Notes: generated by a model not told the origin, from the sequence alone. A stretch of DNA of 64,000 nucleotides from Paenibacillus polymyxa (GCF_001719045.1 NZ_CP015423.1:5083501-5147500); one strand, 5' to 3'. Shown: positions 52,523 through 61,629, counted from the stretch's first letter. A program made the numbers and translations.

Positions 52523-53023
52523 ATGAAAATCATCGTACTTTCAGACACTCATATGCCGCATAGAAGCAAAACGTTACCTAGTCGGCTTGTACAGGAGTTA
52601 AAAGGCAGTGACCTCATTCTCCATGCCGGAGACTGGACGGATTGGTTCGTATATGAACGTCTAGCTGAATTTGCGCCTGTGCAAGGCATTGCCGGAAACA
52701 ATGATGGAATGGACATTGTGGAGCGTTTAGGCTATCAACGAATCGTTGAAGCCCAAGGCAAGCGGATCGGTATGGTACACGGTCACGGCTGGCGAGGCTC
52801 GACAGAAAATATCGCATTGAATACGTTTAAGGGAGAAACGCTGGATTGCCTGATTTATGGACATTCGCATATTCCGGTGGTCAAAACGATTGACGGTCAG
52901 CTTGTCCTTAATCCGGGGTCTCCGACGGACAAACGCGGCGAAGACGAATATTCATTCATCGTGCTGACGATTGAAGCTGATCAGATGGAAGCACAGCTTG
53001 TTCTTTATCCAGATAAACATTGA
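52523..53023 (+). CDS. YfcE/MJ0936-type metallophosphoesterase
   Basis: 166 residues with all calcineurin-like metal motifs: SDTHMPH, HAGDWTD, GNNDG, VHGHGW and YGHSHIP. Family members are broad phosphodiesterases requiring Mn or Mg. AAGGAG precedes ATG 52523. 24 nt after the Rrf2 gene and probably in the same transcript; a [2Fe-2S]-like gene follows. Confidence 0.9.
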   Translation: MKIIVLSDTHMPHRSKTLPSRLVQELKGSDLILHAGDWTDWFVYERLAEFAPVQGIAGNNDGMDIVERLGYQRIVEAQGKRIGMVHGHGWRGSTENIALNTFKGETLDCLIYGHSHIPVVKTIDGQLVLNPGSPTDKRGEDEYSFIVLTIEADQMEAQLVLYPDKH

Positions 53024-53058
53024 TTTAAAACCAACAACTGTTGATTAAAGGGGAAGCT

Positions 53059-53385
53059 ATGGCTATTTTTGAATTAGAACCAATGAAGCATCATGTGTTG
53101 ATCTGCAATGGAGGCACATGTATGCGACATGAGGGTGAAGAAGTTACACAGGCAATTCGGGATGAAATTCGTAAACAAAATGCAGAAGCATATATTCACA
53201 CGACCAGAACTCGCTGTAATGGGCGTTGTCATGATGCTGCGGTTGTGATCGTATATCCTCAAGGGGACTGGTATGGTCAAATGACCCCCGACTCGGGGAC
53301 TCAACTGGTGCAGAAGCTCGTAACGAGAGAGAAGCTGGAACCTCATCTTTTTCATGAGTGTACAGGTCAATCCAGCTCGGAATAA
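53059..53385 (+). CDS. Thioredoxin-like [2Fe-2S] ferredoxin-type protein
   Basis: 108 residues from ATG 53059 (AAAGGGGAA upstream). The Cys set CNGGTC and later RCNGRC is the cluster-binding pattern of thioredoxin-fold [2Fe-2S] proteins (as in NuoE and small cobalamin-pathway ferredoxins). Probably electron transfer; the partner is not known. Terminator follows at 53413. Confidence 0.8.
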   Translation: MAIFELEPMKHHVLICNGGTCMRHEGEEVTQAIRDEIRKQNAEAYIHTTRTRCNGRCHDAAVVIVYPQGDWYGQMTPDSGTQLVQKLVTREKLEPHLFHECTGQSSSE

Positions 53386-53412
53386 TCCAATCAACCATCT
53401 AGTACATGAGTA

Positions 53413-53445
53413 GAGAAAATCTTTGCGGAGATTTTCTCTTTTTTG
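53413..53445 (+). terminator. Terminator
   Basis: GAGAAAATCT-TTGCGG-AGATTTTCTC followed by TTTTTT. Confidence 0.87.
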
Positions 53446-53512
53446 CGTTTAATCCCCGATGTGAAAGGTAAAAGTATAATGTGGACACCAATCCGATAGG
53501 GAGGGAAGTAAA

Positions 53513-53791
53513 ATGGCCCCATTTGAAGATAACCTGCACGATCAGAATGAGCAGAAAGGACAGACGGGGAAAGGAACAACGGAGTCTAAACATCAGAAAC
53601 AGTCGATCAATCGAGATCATGCAGAGCAGTATCCGACAGAGCAGGAAAGCTTGTTCGACCGTTTTGAGATCGAGCAGACGGTAGACGCCATTCCTGTAGA
53701 GGATTTGAAGATGGAAAGACAGGAGGAGAGAGACAAGGATGCAACCAAGCACACCTCTTCCAGTGAGAAAAAATATAATAGTGGCGTATAA
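53513..53791 (+). CDS. Small hydrophilic protein, 92 residues
   Basis: GGGAGGGAAG is about 7 nt before ATG 53513. The product is very hydrophilic and rich in Gln, Glu, Lys and Asp, with one ordered-looking motif (LFDRFEIEQTVDAIPVEDLKM). Likely disordered. No domain recognised. Stands alone between a ferredoxin-like and a nitroreductase gene. Confidence 0.6.
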   Translation: MAPFEDNLHDQNEQKGQTGKGTTESKHQKQSINRDHAEQYPTEQESLFDRFEIEQTVDAIPVEDLKMERQEERDKDATKHTSSSEKKYNSGV

Positions 53792-53897
53792 TCATCAACT
53801 AACTGGTAATATTTAAAAAGAAATCTCTTGACTTTAAGATATATGTAATGTATATTAAGTTACGAAAAGTAATTAATTTTTCTCAGGAGGTAACAAA

Positions 53898-54500
53898 ATG
53901 GCTAAAGACTTCTTCACAGCTCTGAAAGACAGACGCTCCTATTATGGTATTAGCAAAGAACAGGTCATTTCTGACCAACGGATTCAAGAGATTGTAGAGG
54001 AAGCTGTTAAGTACACACCTACCTCTTTCAACTCCCAAACATCACGTGCTGTAGTGTTGCTCGGAGAGCATCATGACAAACTGTGGAATATTACAGAAGG
54101 TATTTTGCGGGAAGTGGTAGGTAATGAAGAACAATTCAAATCTACTGCTGAGAAAATGAACGGTTTCCGCAGCGGTTACGGAACAGTCTTGTTCTTTGAA
54201 GACAACAACGTGATAGCTGGTCTGCAACAACAATTCGAAGCCTATGCGGACAATTTCCCAATCTGGGCTAACCAATCTAATGGTATGCTGCAATTGGTTG
54301 TATGGACGGCTCTGGAACAAGAAGGACTGGGCGCATCCCTTCAGCATTACAACCCATTGATTGATGAAAAAGTGAAAAACGAATGGAACATTCCTGAGCA
54401 TTGGAAACTGATTGCTGAAATGCCATTTGGTAAACCGACATTCCAACCAGGTGAAAAAGAATTCCAGCCTGTTGAAGAACGCGTAAAAACATTTAAATAA
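53898..54500 (+). CDS. Nitroreductase-family NAD(P)H:FMN oxidoreductase
   Basis: 200 residues. N-terminal RRSYYGISKEQ, PTSFNSQTSRAVVL and C-terminal IAEMPFGKPTFQPGEK are the usual FMN-binding points of the small YodC/MhqN-type nitroreductases. Such enzymes reduce quinones or nitro compounds, often under electrophile stress. CAGGAGG is before ATG 53898. Terminator behind. No MarR-type regulator beside it; the HxlR gene is 2 kb away. Confidence 0.85.
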   Translation: MAKDFFTALKDRRSYYGISKEQVISDQRIQEIVEEAVKYTPTSFNSQTSRAVVLLGEHHDKLWNITEGILREVVGNEEQFKSTAEKMNGFRSGYGTVLFFEDNNVIAGLQQQFEAYADNFPIWANQSNGMLQLVVWTALEQEGLGASLQHYNPLIDEKVKNEWNIPEHWKLIAEMPFGKPTFQPGEKEFQPVEERVKTFK

Positions 54501-54546
54501 TTATAATTTTCACGATAAAATGATGATGATTCAGGCTCGACCTGGT

Positions 54547-54577
54547 AAAGCACTGTGGGTATCCACAGTGCTTTTTG
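54547..54577 (+). terminator. Terminator
   Basis: AAGCACTGTGG-GTAT-CCACAGTGCTT followed by TTT. Confidence 0.85.
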
Positions 54578-54740
54578 TCATTCCATTTTTAAGGCATATA
54601 AGCTTTGATATGTACGGACACAGGGGTTAATTCATCCGTTAGTGGGTGATATTATGTTTAAAATTGGATGAGAAGTTTACATTGGTGTTATTGCGGTTTT
54701 ATGCAGATGTCTAGGATAACGCGCATTCAAAGGAGGAAAA

Positions 54741-55667
54741 ATGATGAACTATGATTGCATTATTGTTGGTGGGGGAATTGCCGGATTGCAAGCAGCGATT
54801 CAATTGGGGAGATACAGCAGTCATCGAGTTCTAGTGATAGATTCGGGCTATGGTCGATCTACGCTGTGCCACCAGTATCATAATATTTTGGGCTTTCCTG
54901 ACGGAATTTCTGGTGAAGAGCTGCGACGGCTTGGACGTAGTGAAGCCACAAAACTAGGTACTGAGTTTATTGAAGGGAAGGCAGTAAAAGCCACCAAAAG
55001 AGGTGAGCTTTTTGACATTCAAGTGGAGGCAGAAACCGTGTATTCATCTAAGACGCTGTTATTAGCTACAGGGCTAACGGACCGTTTTCCAAAGCTGGAT
55101 GGTTTACAAGCCTGCTTGGGCAACAGTGTATATGTGTGCCCGGATTGTGACGGTTATGAGGTTCAGGATCGCAGCACGGTTGTCATGGGAGCAGGCAAAG
55201 CAGGAGCTTCCATGGCACTGATTTTATCAGCGCGCACCGATCAACTTGTTTATGTCAATCATGAGCGTTCAGAGGTGCCGGACGAGCTGATTGTGAAGCT
55301 GCAGGAAAAAGGGATTGGCTATAAGGAAGCAGCCATTTCTGAGATTATAACCGGAGAACCGGGCTGTTTTGAAGGAGTGCGGCTGGCTGATGGACAAGTG
55401 GTTCGAGCAGAGCGAGGCTTTTTAGCTTTTGGCAGCAATCATGTTCATTCAGAGCTGGCAGAGCAACTGGGTGTACATCTGCTGCACAATAAGCATATTG
55501 AAACTCATCCTCGCAGCAAAATGACAAATGTGGAAAATGTATGGGTAGCCGGGGACTTAGGAGCTCATGCCGAGCAAGCGACTGTGGCGATGGGAGAAGG
55601 AGCTATGTCAGCGATTTGGATACACAAGGTATTAACTGGTATGAAAACAAAAGTACCGCAGCTCTGA
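54741..55667 (+). CDS. Thioredoxin-reductase-like FAD oxidoreductase
   Basis: 308 residues. The FAD site GGGIAGLQAAIQLGR is at the N-terminus; VCPDCDGYE (CxxC) resembles the redox pair of thioredoxin reductases; MGAGKAGASMALIL is the NAD(P) site, and VWVAGDLGAHAEQATVAMGEG closes the FAD site. It may reduce a small thiol or a thioredoxin-like partner. ATG 54741 and 54744 both fit AAGGAGG. The stop codon lies in the loop of the terminator. Confidence 0.85.
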   Translation: MMNYDCIIVGGGIAGLQAAIQLGRYSSHRVLVIDSGYGRSTLCHQYHNILGFPDGISGEELRRLGRSEATKLGTEFIEGKAVKATKRGELFDIQVEAETVYSSKTLLLATGLTDRFPKLDGLQACLGNSVYVCPDCDGYEVQDRSTVVMGAGKAGASMALILSARTDQLVYVNHERSEVPDELIVKLQEKGIGYKEAAISEIITGEPGCFEGVRLADGQVVRAERGFLAFGSNHVHSELAEQLGVHLLHNKHIETHPRSKMTNVENVWVAGDLGAHAEQATVAMGEGAMSAIWIHKVLTGMKTKVPQL

Positions 55668-55679
55668 GAGCTGCGGTTT
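55652..55679. terminator. Convergent terminator overlapping a stop codon
   Basis: ACCGCAGCTC-TGA-GAGCTGCGGT. The loop TGA is the stop of the oxidoreductase. On the minus strand TACTTTTG follows, so it can also end the 55678 gene. Confidence 0.7.
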
Positions 55680-56007
55680 AGAACGATGGGCGAGTACTCG
55701 TTGGGAGTTGAAGTTCAAAGCGTTTAAATTGATCGCTAATGCCATACTTACGTAAAATTTCCGCTTGTTTGTTACCGATGAGATCAAAATGCGGATAGGG
55801 CTGACGCTGATGAATATATTGGGGGTCTAATCCGTTTTGGTTGCACCATAAGCGCAGCTTGTCCAAATCAGAACATCCCACCTTGGTAACGGTTGTAATG
55901 CCTGGAAAGCGATCATCCAGCCAGTAATGTGTCAGAAAAGCAATTTCACCACCACTGACCTTTCTTTTCCAGGCCATAAGCTCCTGCCGGGTAATGCCAA
56001 ATGCCAT
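55678..56007 (-). CDS. YneQ-like hypothetical protein
   Basis: 109 residues from ATG 56007 (AAGGATG upstream; 56016 lacks a site). MAFGITRQELMAWKRKV, GEIAFLTHYWLDDRFPGITTVTKVGC and YPHFDLIGNKQAEILRKYG closely follow B. subtilis YneQ. No function is known. No membrane or export signal. Convergent with the FAD oxidoreductase. Confidence 0.75.
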   Translation of the reverse strand: MAFGITRQELMAWKRKVSGGEIAFLTHYWLDDRFPGITTVTKVGCSDLDKLRLWCNQNGLDPQYIHQRQPYPHFDLIGNKQAEILRKYGISDQFKRFELQLPTSTRPSF

Positions 56008-56149
56008 CGTTCTCATCCTTCCTTGGCTTATTCTGAAATTATGAGCTGCTGAGCGGTTGTCCCATTATTTTCGTACTATAGTTTGTATTATGATCCACAT
56101 GGGGTAACACAATAACAGGAGACCATGTGTGGCGACCTCCTGTTAGCAG

Positions 56150-56470
56150 TTAAAGCCATCTCTCGGCCCAGCTCTCCACACCATTCAATGCATCACCTAG
56201 CTCTTTACCCTTGCGTGTCAGCGAATACTCAGTACGCACAGGCCGCTCTGTGATGACATTGCGAAGGATCAGGCCGGAAAGCTCTAGTTCCTTGATGCGT
56301 TCGTTCAGCATGCGTTTGCTAAGATCAGGTATAGAGACGTGAATTTCACTAAATCGTTTGGGATGTTCCATCAAAGTATGAATGATGAGAGCGGTCCATT
56401 TTTTGCTGATGATCTGAAAGGACTGTTCCACCTTACCGCACAAAAGCTTAGGCTGCCTGTCGTCGCTCAT
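56150..56470 (-). CDS. HxlR-family transcriptional regulator
   Basis: 106 residues, a winged helix of the HxlR type: one early Cys (KLLCGKVEQSFQIISKKWTALIIHTLMEHPKRFSEIHVSIPDLSKRMLNERIKELELSGL) and a wing with RTEYSLTRKGKEL. Such proteins sense redox or electrophiles, often through that N-terminal Cys. Its regulon could include the nearby oxidoreductases, but nothing in the sequence shows it. GAGGGG precedes ATG 56470. Confidence 0.88.
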   Translation of the reverse strand: MSDDRQPKLLCGKVEQSFQIISKKWTALIIHTLMEHPKRFSEIHVSIPDLSKRMLNERIKELELSGLILRNVITERPVRTEYSLTRKGKELGDALNGVESWAERWL

Positions 56471-56663
56471 CTGAATCCCCTCAATTTCATTGTTGTTTTA
56501 AACAGTATACTAAAAGTAACTCTGTATACCAATAGTAACTATAACGCTTTGTATCAACTGTGACATATTTAACAGTTTTTTCTCTTTCCTTTCGTCAATC
56601 ATACCACAGAAAACGTTATCATTACAGGATATATCGACTGTTCACGATTTCGCTAAAATTTGA

Positions 56664-56693
56664 TTGACTTGCCCCTTATTTTGGGTGTATTAT
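56664..56693 (+). promoter_or_regulatory. Promoter of zwf
   Basis: TTGACT (56664-56669), 18 nt, TATTAT (56688-56693), 67 nt before the zwf start. The rest of the 56471-56760 gap shows no other element. Confidence 0.65.
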
Positions 56694-56760
56694 GGGTTAC
56701 GTTAATTCCTCAGGTAACTTTTAATAACCTCATCTTTATAATGGGAAGAAGGAATAATTC

Positions 56761-58263
56761 ATGGATTCAATGACATTTGTCTTATTTGGAGCGACAGGGG
56801 ATTTGGCGAAACGCAAAATTTACCCTGCCTTGTATAATTTGTTTGTAGAAGGTAAAATTCCGGCTTCCTTTTCTGTAATTGGGATGGGGCGTCGTGAAGT
56901 GGCGGACGAGCAATTTCAAAGTAATGTAGAGCAATCCATTAAGGACTTTTCCAGACACGTGAATGAAGACCGTGCACAGATGGATCAGTTCTTAAGTGCT
57001 TTCCGTTACAGCGCATTGAACGTCAACCACCCGGAAGATTATAAAAAGCTGCTACAGCTTGCTGAGCAACGTGAAAATGACTTGGGAATTCCGGGGAACC
57101 GCATGTTTTACTTATCGGTGGCACCGGAATTTTTTGATGTGATTGCCCTCAATATTCGCGAGAGTGGTTTAGCTGAAACAAAGGGTTGGAAACGGCTCAT
57201 TATCGAAAAACCATTTGGACATGATTTGGAATCCGCACGTGAGCTGAATGATCGCCTAAGCAGAACCTTTGCTGAGGATGAGATTTATCGTATTGACCAT
57301 TACTTAGGTAAGCCCATGGTGCAAAACCTGGAAGCCTTAAAATTTGCTAATCCATTACTCCAAGGAATATGGAACAATCAATACATCGCCAATGTGCAAA
57401 TTACCGCATCCGAGACTGTAGGGGTGGAGGAGCGAGCAGGATACTATGATCATTCCGGCGCTATTCGTGATATGGTACAAAATCACATGCTGCAGGTGTT
57501 GATGATGACGGCGATGAACAAGCCGGGACATGTCACGGCTGATCAGGTGCGTGACGAAAAAAGCAAGGTCATGGACGCGCTTCGTGCGCTTGATCCTTCC
57601 GACATTGCTTCCAACGTGGTTAGAGGCCAATATACCAACGGTGAGATCAACGGAAAAGCAGTTCCTTCCTATAAAGAAGAGCCGGACATCGGACCTGATT
57701 CGCAAAATGATACTTTCATTTCAGCTCGCCTATGGATTGACAACGAACAATGGTCGGGTGTGCCGTTCTATATTCGTACCGGCAAACGTATGAAAGAAAA
57801 ATCTACTCGTATCGTCGTGGAATTCAAAAAGGACAGCACAGATCCTTATGCCGCTCAAGGGCAACCGACTGACCCGAACTTGCTGATCATCCATGTTAAC
57901 CCGGATGAAAAGGTAACGCTGCGTCTGAATAGCAGAGACCCGCTAAACGCTGGTCAACTGGAAACGGTTCTGATGAATTATCATTCCGAGGCTAAGGATG
58001 TACCAGAAGCCTATGAGCGCCTCATCTTTGATGCGCTGCGCGGCGATTCCACCTTTTTTGCTCATTGGAACGAAGTTGAGCTTTCATGGGTGTGGGTTCA
58101 ACCTGTACTGGAAGCTTTTGCTCGTGGTGAGGTTCCACTTCACACGTATGCAGCAGGCTCTTACGGTCCAGAAGCTTCAGATCAATTGTTAGAGGAGCAA
58201 GGCTTTACATGGTGGTTGGACGAAAAGTCCGAAAGCTCTGAGAAAGCAGTCGTTCGTTCTTAA
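56761..58263 (+). CDS. zwf: Glucose-6-phosphate 1-dehydrogenase
   Basis: 500 residues, first step of the oxidative pentose-phosphate pathway. FGATGDLAKRKIYPAL binds NADP, RIIEKPFGHDL-type EKPFG and the active-site RIDHYLGKPMVQN are exact family motifs. AAGAAGGAATAATTC precedes ATG 56761. gnd-like 6-phosphogluconate dehydrogenase follows 54 nt later, so both oxidative enzymes are one unit; the lactonase is 4 kb downstream. Confidence 0.96.
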   Translation: MDSMTFVLFGATGDLAKRKIYPALYNLFVEGKIPASFSVIGMGRREVADEQFQSNVEQSIKDFSRHVNEDRAQMDQFLSAFRYSALNVNHPEDYKKLLQLAEQRENDLGIPGNRMFYLSVAPEFFDVIALNIRESGLAETKGWKRLIIEKPFGHDLESARELNDRLSRTFAEDEIYRIDHYLGKPMVQNLEALKFANPLLQGIWNNQYIANVQITASETVGVEERAGYYDHSGAIRDMVQNHMLQVLMMTAMNKPGHVTADQVRDEKSKVMDALRALDPSDIASNVVRGQYTNGEINGKAVPSYKEEPDIGPDSQNDTFISARLWIDNEQWSGVPFYIRTGKRMKEKSTRIVVEFKKDSTDPYAAQGQPTDPNLLIIHVNPDEKVTLRLNSRDPLNAGQLETVLMNYHSEAKDVPEAYERLIFDALRGDSTFFAHWNEVELSWVWVQPVLEAFARGEVPLHTYAAGSYGPEASDQLLEEQGFTWWLDEKSESSEKAVVRS

Positions 58264-58317
58264 CACTTATAAGAAAGTATATACAAAATATGTTTGCTAC
58301 GGCAGGAGGCCTTTACT

Positions 58318-59211
58318 ATGCAAGTAGGATTAATTGGTTTGGGAAAAATGGGCTTGAATCTCGGAAAAAATTTGATCGATCATAAGCATGAACTTGTCGC
58401 TTACGACGTCAATGCAGCCGCAATCCAAGAAATGAAGGATTATGGAGCTACAGGTGCTTCTACATTGGAAGAGCTTGTACAGGCAACTCAATCCCCTAGA
58501 GTATTATGGATTATGGTTCCTCACCAAATTGTTGATTCTGTGCTGGATCAGCTTCAACCGATGTTGTCCAAAGGGGACATCATTATTGAAGGTGGTAATT
58601 CTCATTACAAAGAGTCTATTGCTCGTCATGCCCGTCTTCAAGAATATGGTATCAGCTTCATGGATGCTGGAACTTCAGGCGGGATGGAAGGCGCACGTAA
58701 TGGCGCTTGTTACATGATCGGTGGCGATCCGGAAGCTTGGGCGGTTGTTGAGCCTATTTTCCGTGACACAGCAGTGGAAAATGGATATTTGTATGCAGGT
58801 AAATCCGGAAGCGGACATTTTCTGAAAATGGTTCATAACGGTGTGGAATACGGCATGATGGCTTCCATCGGTGAAGGATTTGAAGTGCTAGAAAAAAGCA
58901 GCTTTGACTTTGATTATGAACAAGTAGCGCGCGTGTGGAACAACGGTTCTGTTATTCGCTCTTGGCTGATGGGTTTGACTGAACGTGCATTTTCCAAAGA
59001 TGCAAACCTGGACGAAATCCGTGGGGTTATGCACTCTTCTGGCGAAGGAAAATGGACGGTTGAGGAAGCACTGGACATTCAGGCTGCAACTCCAGTCATT
59101 GCTTTGTCCCTGCTGATGCGCTATCGTTCTCTTGATGCGGACACGTTCAACGGGAAAGTGGTTGCTGCGTTGCGCAATGAATTTGGCGGTCACGCGGTAG
59201 AAAAGAAGTAA
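58318..59211 (+). CDS. 6-phosphogluconate dehydrogenase, YqeC-type (decarboxylating)
   Basis: 297 residues, the short form of the enzyme (YqeC/GntZ-like, often NAD-preferring), about 170 shorter than GndA. GLIGLGKMGLNLGKNL binds the cofactor; DAGTSGGMEGARNGACYMIGG and the Lys in GKSGSGHFLKMVHNGVEYGMM form the active site. GGAGG is 8 nt before ATG 58318. Converts 6-phosphogluconate to ribulose 5-phosphate after Zwf and the lactonase. A weak hairpin (59236-59257) follows. Confidence 0.92.
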   Translation: MQVGLIGLGKMGLNLGKNLIDHKHELVAYDVNAAAIQEMKDYGATGASTLEELVQATQSPRVLWIMVPHQIVDSVLDQLQPMLSKGDIIIEGGNSHYKESIARHARLQEYGISFMDAGTSGGMEGARNGACYMIGGDPEAWAVVEPIFRDTAVENGYLYAGKSGSGHFLKMVHNGVEYGMMASIGEGFEVLEKSSFDFDYEQVARVWNNGSVIRSWLMGLTERAFSKDANLDEIRGVMHSSGEGKWTVEEALDIQAATPVIALSLLMRYRSLDADTFNGKVVAALRNEFGGHAVEKK

Positions 59212-59367
59212 TAACAATATAAGTTAGTATCTAACCCCGTAGCTTCACAACTGCGGGGATATTGCTATATGTGTTGGCGTTTATTGGATTTTTGCAAAAC
59301 CTGCATATGCATATTTTTCCTTGTATATCCGCACAATAGGTGAAAAAGGCGGAAGGATGAATAGCAA

Positions 59368-60042
59368 ATGTGCAAAAGGTTTTCGTTATCGGCTGATTTG
59401 GATGAGGTAAGGGATCACTTTGGTATACAACGGGTGATGTATTATTACAAAACACGCTATAACATGAGTCCCACTCAGCATGTTCCAATTGTGCTGTATC
59501 AGGATGGAGAACGGGTACTTGATGAATTTCGCTGGGGATTTATTCCCTACTGGGGCAAGGATTGTGTCAACGCAGACTTGAATACGGTTCGGGTAAATCC
59601 GAGTTATCGCAAGATGGCGGAAACCCGGCGCTGTATCATTCCATGCAATGGATTTTATTATTGGCGAAAATTGGGTAAACGCATGTGTGCTGTACGGGTG
59701 GTGCTGCCGGAACAGAAGATGTTTGCGGTCGCGGGGCTATATGAAGTATGGCAGGATAGTCGTAAGGAGCCTTTACGCACCTGTACGATGATGACAGTTC
59801 ATGCCAATACGGATATACGTGAATTCGATACCCGTATGCCGGCTATTTTGGAAGCTGATCATATAGATTCATGGCTAGATCCGTCTGTCCAGAACATAGA
59901 TGAGCTGTTGCCTCTACTGCGCACATATGAGAAAGGGGACATGAGTATCTATCCAGTGACCCCGCTGGTGGCCAATGATGAACATGATAACCGTGAATGT
60001 ATTCAGGAAATGGATTTGCAGTGGTCCTGGATTAAACCTTAA
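59368..60042 (+). CDS. SRAP-domain (YedK/HMCES-like) protein with altered active site
   Basis: 224 residues beginning MCKRF; Cys2, which in YedK/HMCES bonds to abasic DNA, is present, as are the Arg-Trp-Gly-Phe (FRWGFIPYWGKD) and CIIPCNGFYYW blocks. But the Glu of the usual GFYEW is Tyr here, and the His of the usual HDRMP is replaced (FDTRMPAIL). Thus the fold and Cys are kept while two assisting residues are changed. It may still crosslink abasic sites, or have drifted in function. Cys2 requires Met removal. No lexA-like box was checked. Single gene. Confidence 0.8.
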   Translation: MCKRFSLSADLDEVRDHFGIQRVMYYYKTRYNMSPTQHVPIVLYQDGERVLDEFRWGFIPYWGKDCVNADLNTVRVNPSYRKMAETRRCIIPCNGFYYWRKLGKRMCAVRVVLPEQKMFAVAGLYEVWQDSRKEPLRTCTMMTVHANTDIREFDTRMPAILEADHIDSWLDPSVQNIDELLPLLRTYEKGDMSIYPVTPLVANDEHDNRECIQEMDLQWSWIKP

Positions 60043-60160
60043 ACGTATGGAGATTTTCATCCATTATTGATCATAAGCTTCCCGCCGCCTGCATAGGTAT
60101 GTATTGGGGAACAAGCGTCATGATCCGGGGAGAGGGGAAACGGCCGAAGGAGTATCTCAT

Positions 60161-60184
60161 ATGGGATGGAGGCGATTGGAATGA
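60161..60184 (+). CDS. Seven-codon upstream mini-ORF
   Basis: GAAGGAG is 7 nt before ATG 60161, which opens MGWRRLE and stops at TGA 60182-60184, overlapping the next ATG (ATGA). It contains the ribosome site of the hydrophobic peptide, so its translation would couple to or control it. Confidence 0.4.
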   Translation: MGWRRLE

Positions 60185-60252
60185 GTAACGATACACTCAT
60201 CCAGCTGCTGGTGCTCATGGTGACGATCATCGGTCTGGTCCAAAACCGGTAA
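60181..60252 (+). CDS. 23-residue hydrophobic peptide, toxin-like
   Basis: ATG 60181 with GGAGG at about 8 nt, 23 codons: a polar start (MSNDT), one hydrophobic span (LIQLLVLMVTIIGLV) and a QNR tail. The plan and the near-exact fit of one membrane helix resemble small type I toxins or holin-like peptides of Firmicutes. A terminator follows 18 nt later. An antisense RNA was not identified. It overlaps the mini-ORF by ATGA. Confidence 0.55.
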   Translation: MSNDTLIQLLVLMVTIIGLVQNR

Positions 60253-60269
60253 GTGGCAGGTTCCAGAAG

Positions 60270-60307
60270 GCGGGAGAATTGCCGTAGGCAATCTTCCGTT
60301 TTTTTGT
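60270..60307 (+). terminator. Terminator of the peptide transcript
   Basis: CGGGAGAATTGCC-GTA-GGCAATCTTCCG followed by TTTTTTT. The remainder of 60308-60420 is the leader of niaP with no other element seen. Confidence 0.85.
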
Positions 60308-60420
60308 GTTAAAAAGCTCGCAGATTAAGGAAGCTTACGGTACAATAGATGCTAGGCTACAGGTGACAAGACACCTGAATATACGTCTACATACGATATA
60401 TTTTTAAGGGAGAGCAAATC

Positions 60421-61629
60421 ATGAGTGAATTAACTTCATTACCACCAGCCAAAAAAAGAAAATTGCTGTTTAGCGCAGGGCTCAGCTGGTTGTTTGATGC
60501 TATGGATGTGGGGCTGCTTTCATTTATAGTCGCAGCGTTGGCAAAGGAGTGGCATCTGGGATCTGAGCAAATTGGACTGCTAACTGCAATGAATTCGATA
60601 GGAATGGTGTTCGGGGCCGCTTTGGCGGGGATTTTGGCTGATCGTTATGGCAGACGTGCCATATTAGTGTGGACATTGTTGATCTTTTCTATTGCCAGTG
60701 GATTATCCGCTTTGGCGACAGGTCTCGGAATGCTGCTGGTGCTGCGTTTTATTGCTGGTGCAGGCTTGGGTGGGGAATTGCCTGTTGCTTCGACGCTGGT
60801 GTCAGAATCAGTGCCTGTGAAAGAACGAGGGAGAGCAGTTGTGCTGCTGGAAAGCTTCTGGGCGGCAGGTTGGATCCTTTCGGCTCTTATTGCTTATTTT
60901 GTTATTCCAAAGTATGGTTGGCAAATGGCATTTATTCTCGGCGCAGTACCTGCGCTGTACGCTCTTTATCTGCGCAGAGCTATTGATGATTCACCGCGTT
61001 ATAAGCAGCAAAGCGTCAAACTTCCGCTGCGTGCACGATTGGCTTCGATTTGGTCGGGACCCCATCGCAAGTCTACGCTGATGCTGTGGATTTTATGGTT
61101 CACAGTTGTATTTTCATACTACGGCATGTTCTTGTGGCTACCGAGCATGATGTTTATGAAAGGTTTCGAACTGGTTAAAAGCTTTGAGTATGTGCTGATC
61201 ATGACGCTTGCGCAACTACCAGGTTACTTTACCGCCGCCTATCTGATTGAAAAGCTGGGGCGCAAATTCGTACTGATCATCTACTTGCTGCTCACAGCAG
61301 TGTCCGCCATTTGGTTTGGCACCTCGGAAACGGCGGGAATGCTGTTGGCTGCTGGTATCAGCTTATCCTTTTTTAATCTTGGTGCATGGGGAGCCATGTA
61401 CGCCTATACTCCAGAATTGTACCCGACAGCTGTACGTTCAACTGGTGTGGGTATGGCGGCTGCGTTTGGCCGTATTGGAGGCGTTATCGGGCCTTTTGCG
61501 GTCGGTATACTCGTAGGACAGGGCGTAGCGCTACCATCTATCTTTGTGATTTTCTTCGTAGCTATCTTGATCGGAGCTGCGGCTGTATGGTTGCTGGGTA
61601 CGGAAACCAAAAATCAGGAGATTGACTAA
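60421..61629 (+). CDS. niaP: NiaP-type niacin transporter (MFS)
   Basis: 402 residues with twelve membrane helices. LSWLFDAMDVGLLSFI in helix 1, LADRYGRR in the 2-3 loop, and GAGLGGELPVASTLVSESVPVKERGRAVVLLESFWAAGW are almost identical in pattern to B. subtilis NiaP (YceI). It imports nicotinate/nicotinamide, the substrate of the pncA-pncB route at the left end of the window, 59 kb away. AAGGGAG precedes ATG 60421. A NiaR operator was not identified. Confidence 0.87.
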   Translation: MSELTSLPPAKKRKLLFSAGLSWLFDAMDVGLLSFIVAALAKEWHLGSEQIGLLTAMNSIGMVFGAALAGILADRYGRRAILVWTLLIFSIASGLSALATGLGMLLVLRFIAGAGLGGELPVASTLVSESVPVKERGRAVVLLESFWAAGWILSALIAYFVIPKYGWQMAFILGAVPALYALYLRRAIDDSPRYKQQSVKLPLRARLASIWSGPHRKSTLMLWILWFTVVFSYYGMFLWLPSMMFMKGFELVKSFEYVLIMTLAQLPGYFTAAYLIEKLGRKFVLIIYLLLTAVSAIWFGTSETAGMLLAAGISLSFFNLGAWGAMYAYTPELYPTAVRSTGVGMAAAFGRIGGVIGPFAVGILVGQGVALPSIFVIFFVAILIGAAAVWLLGTETKNQEID

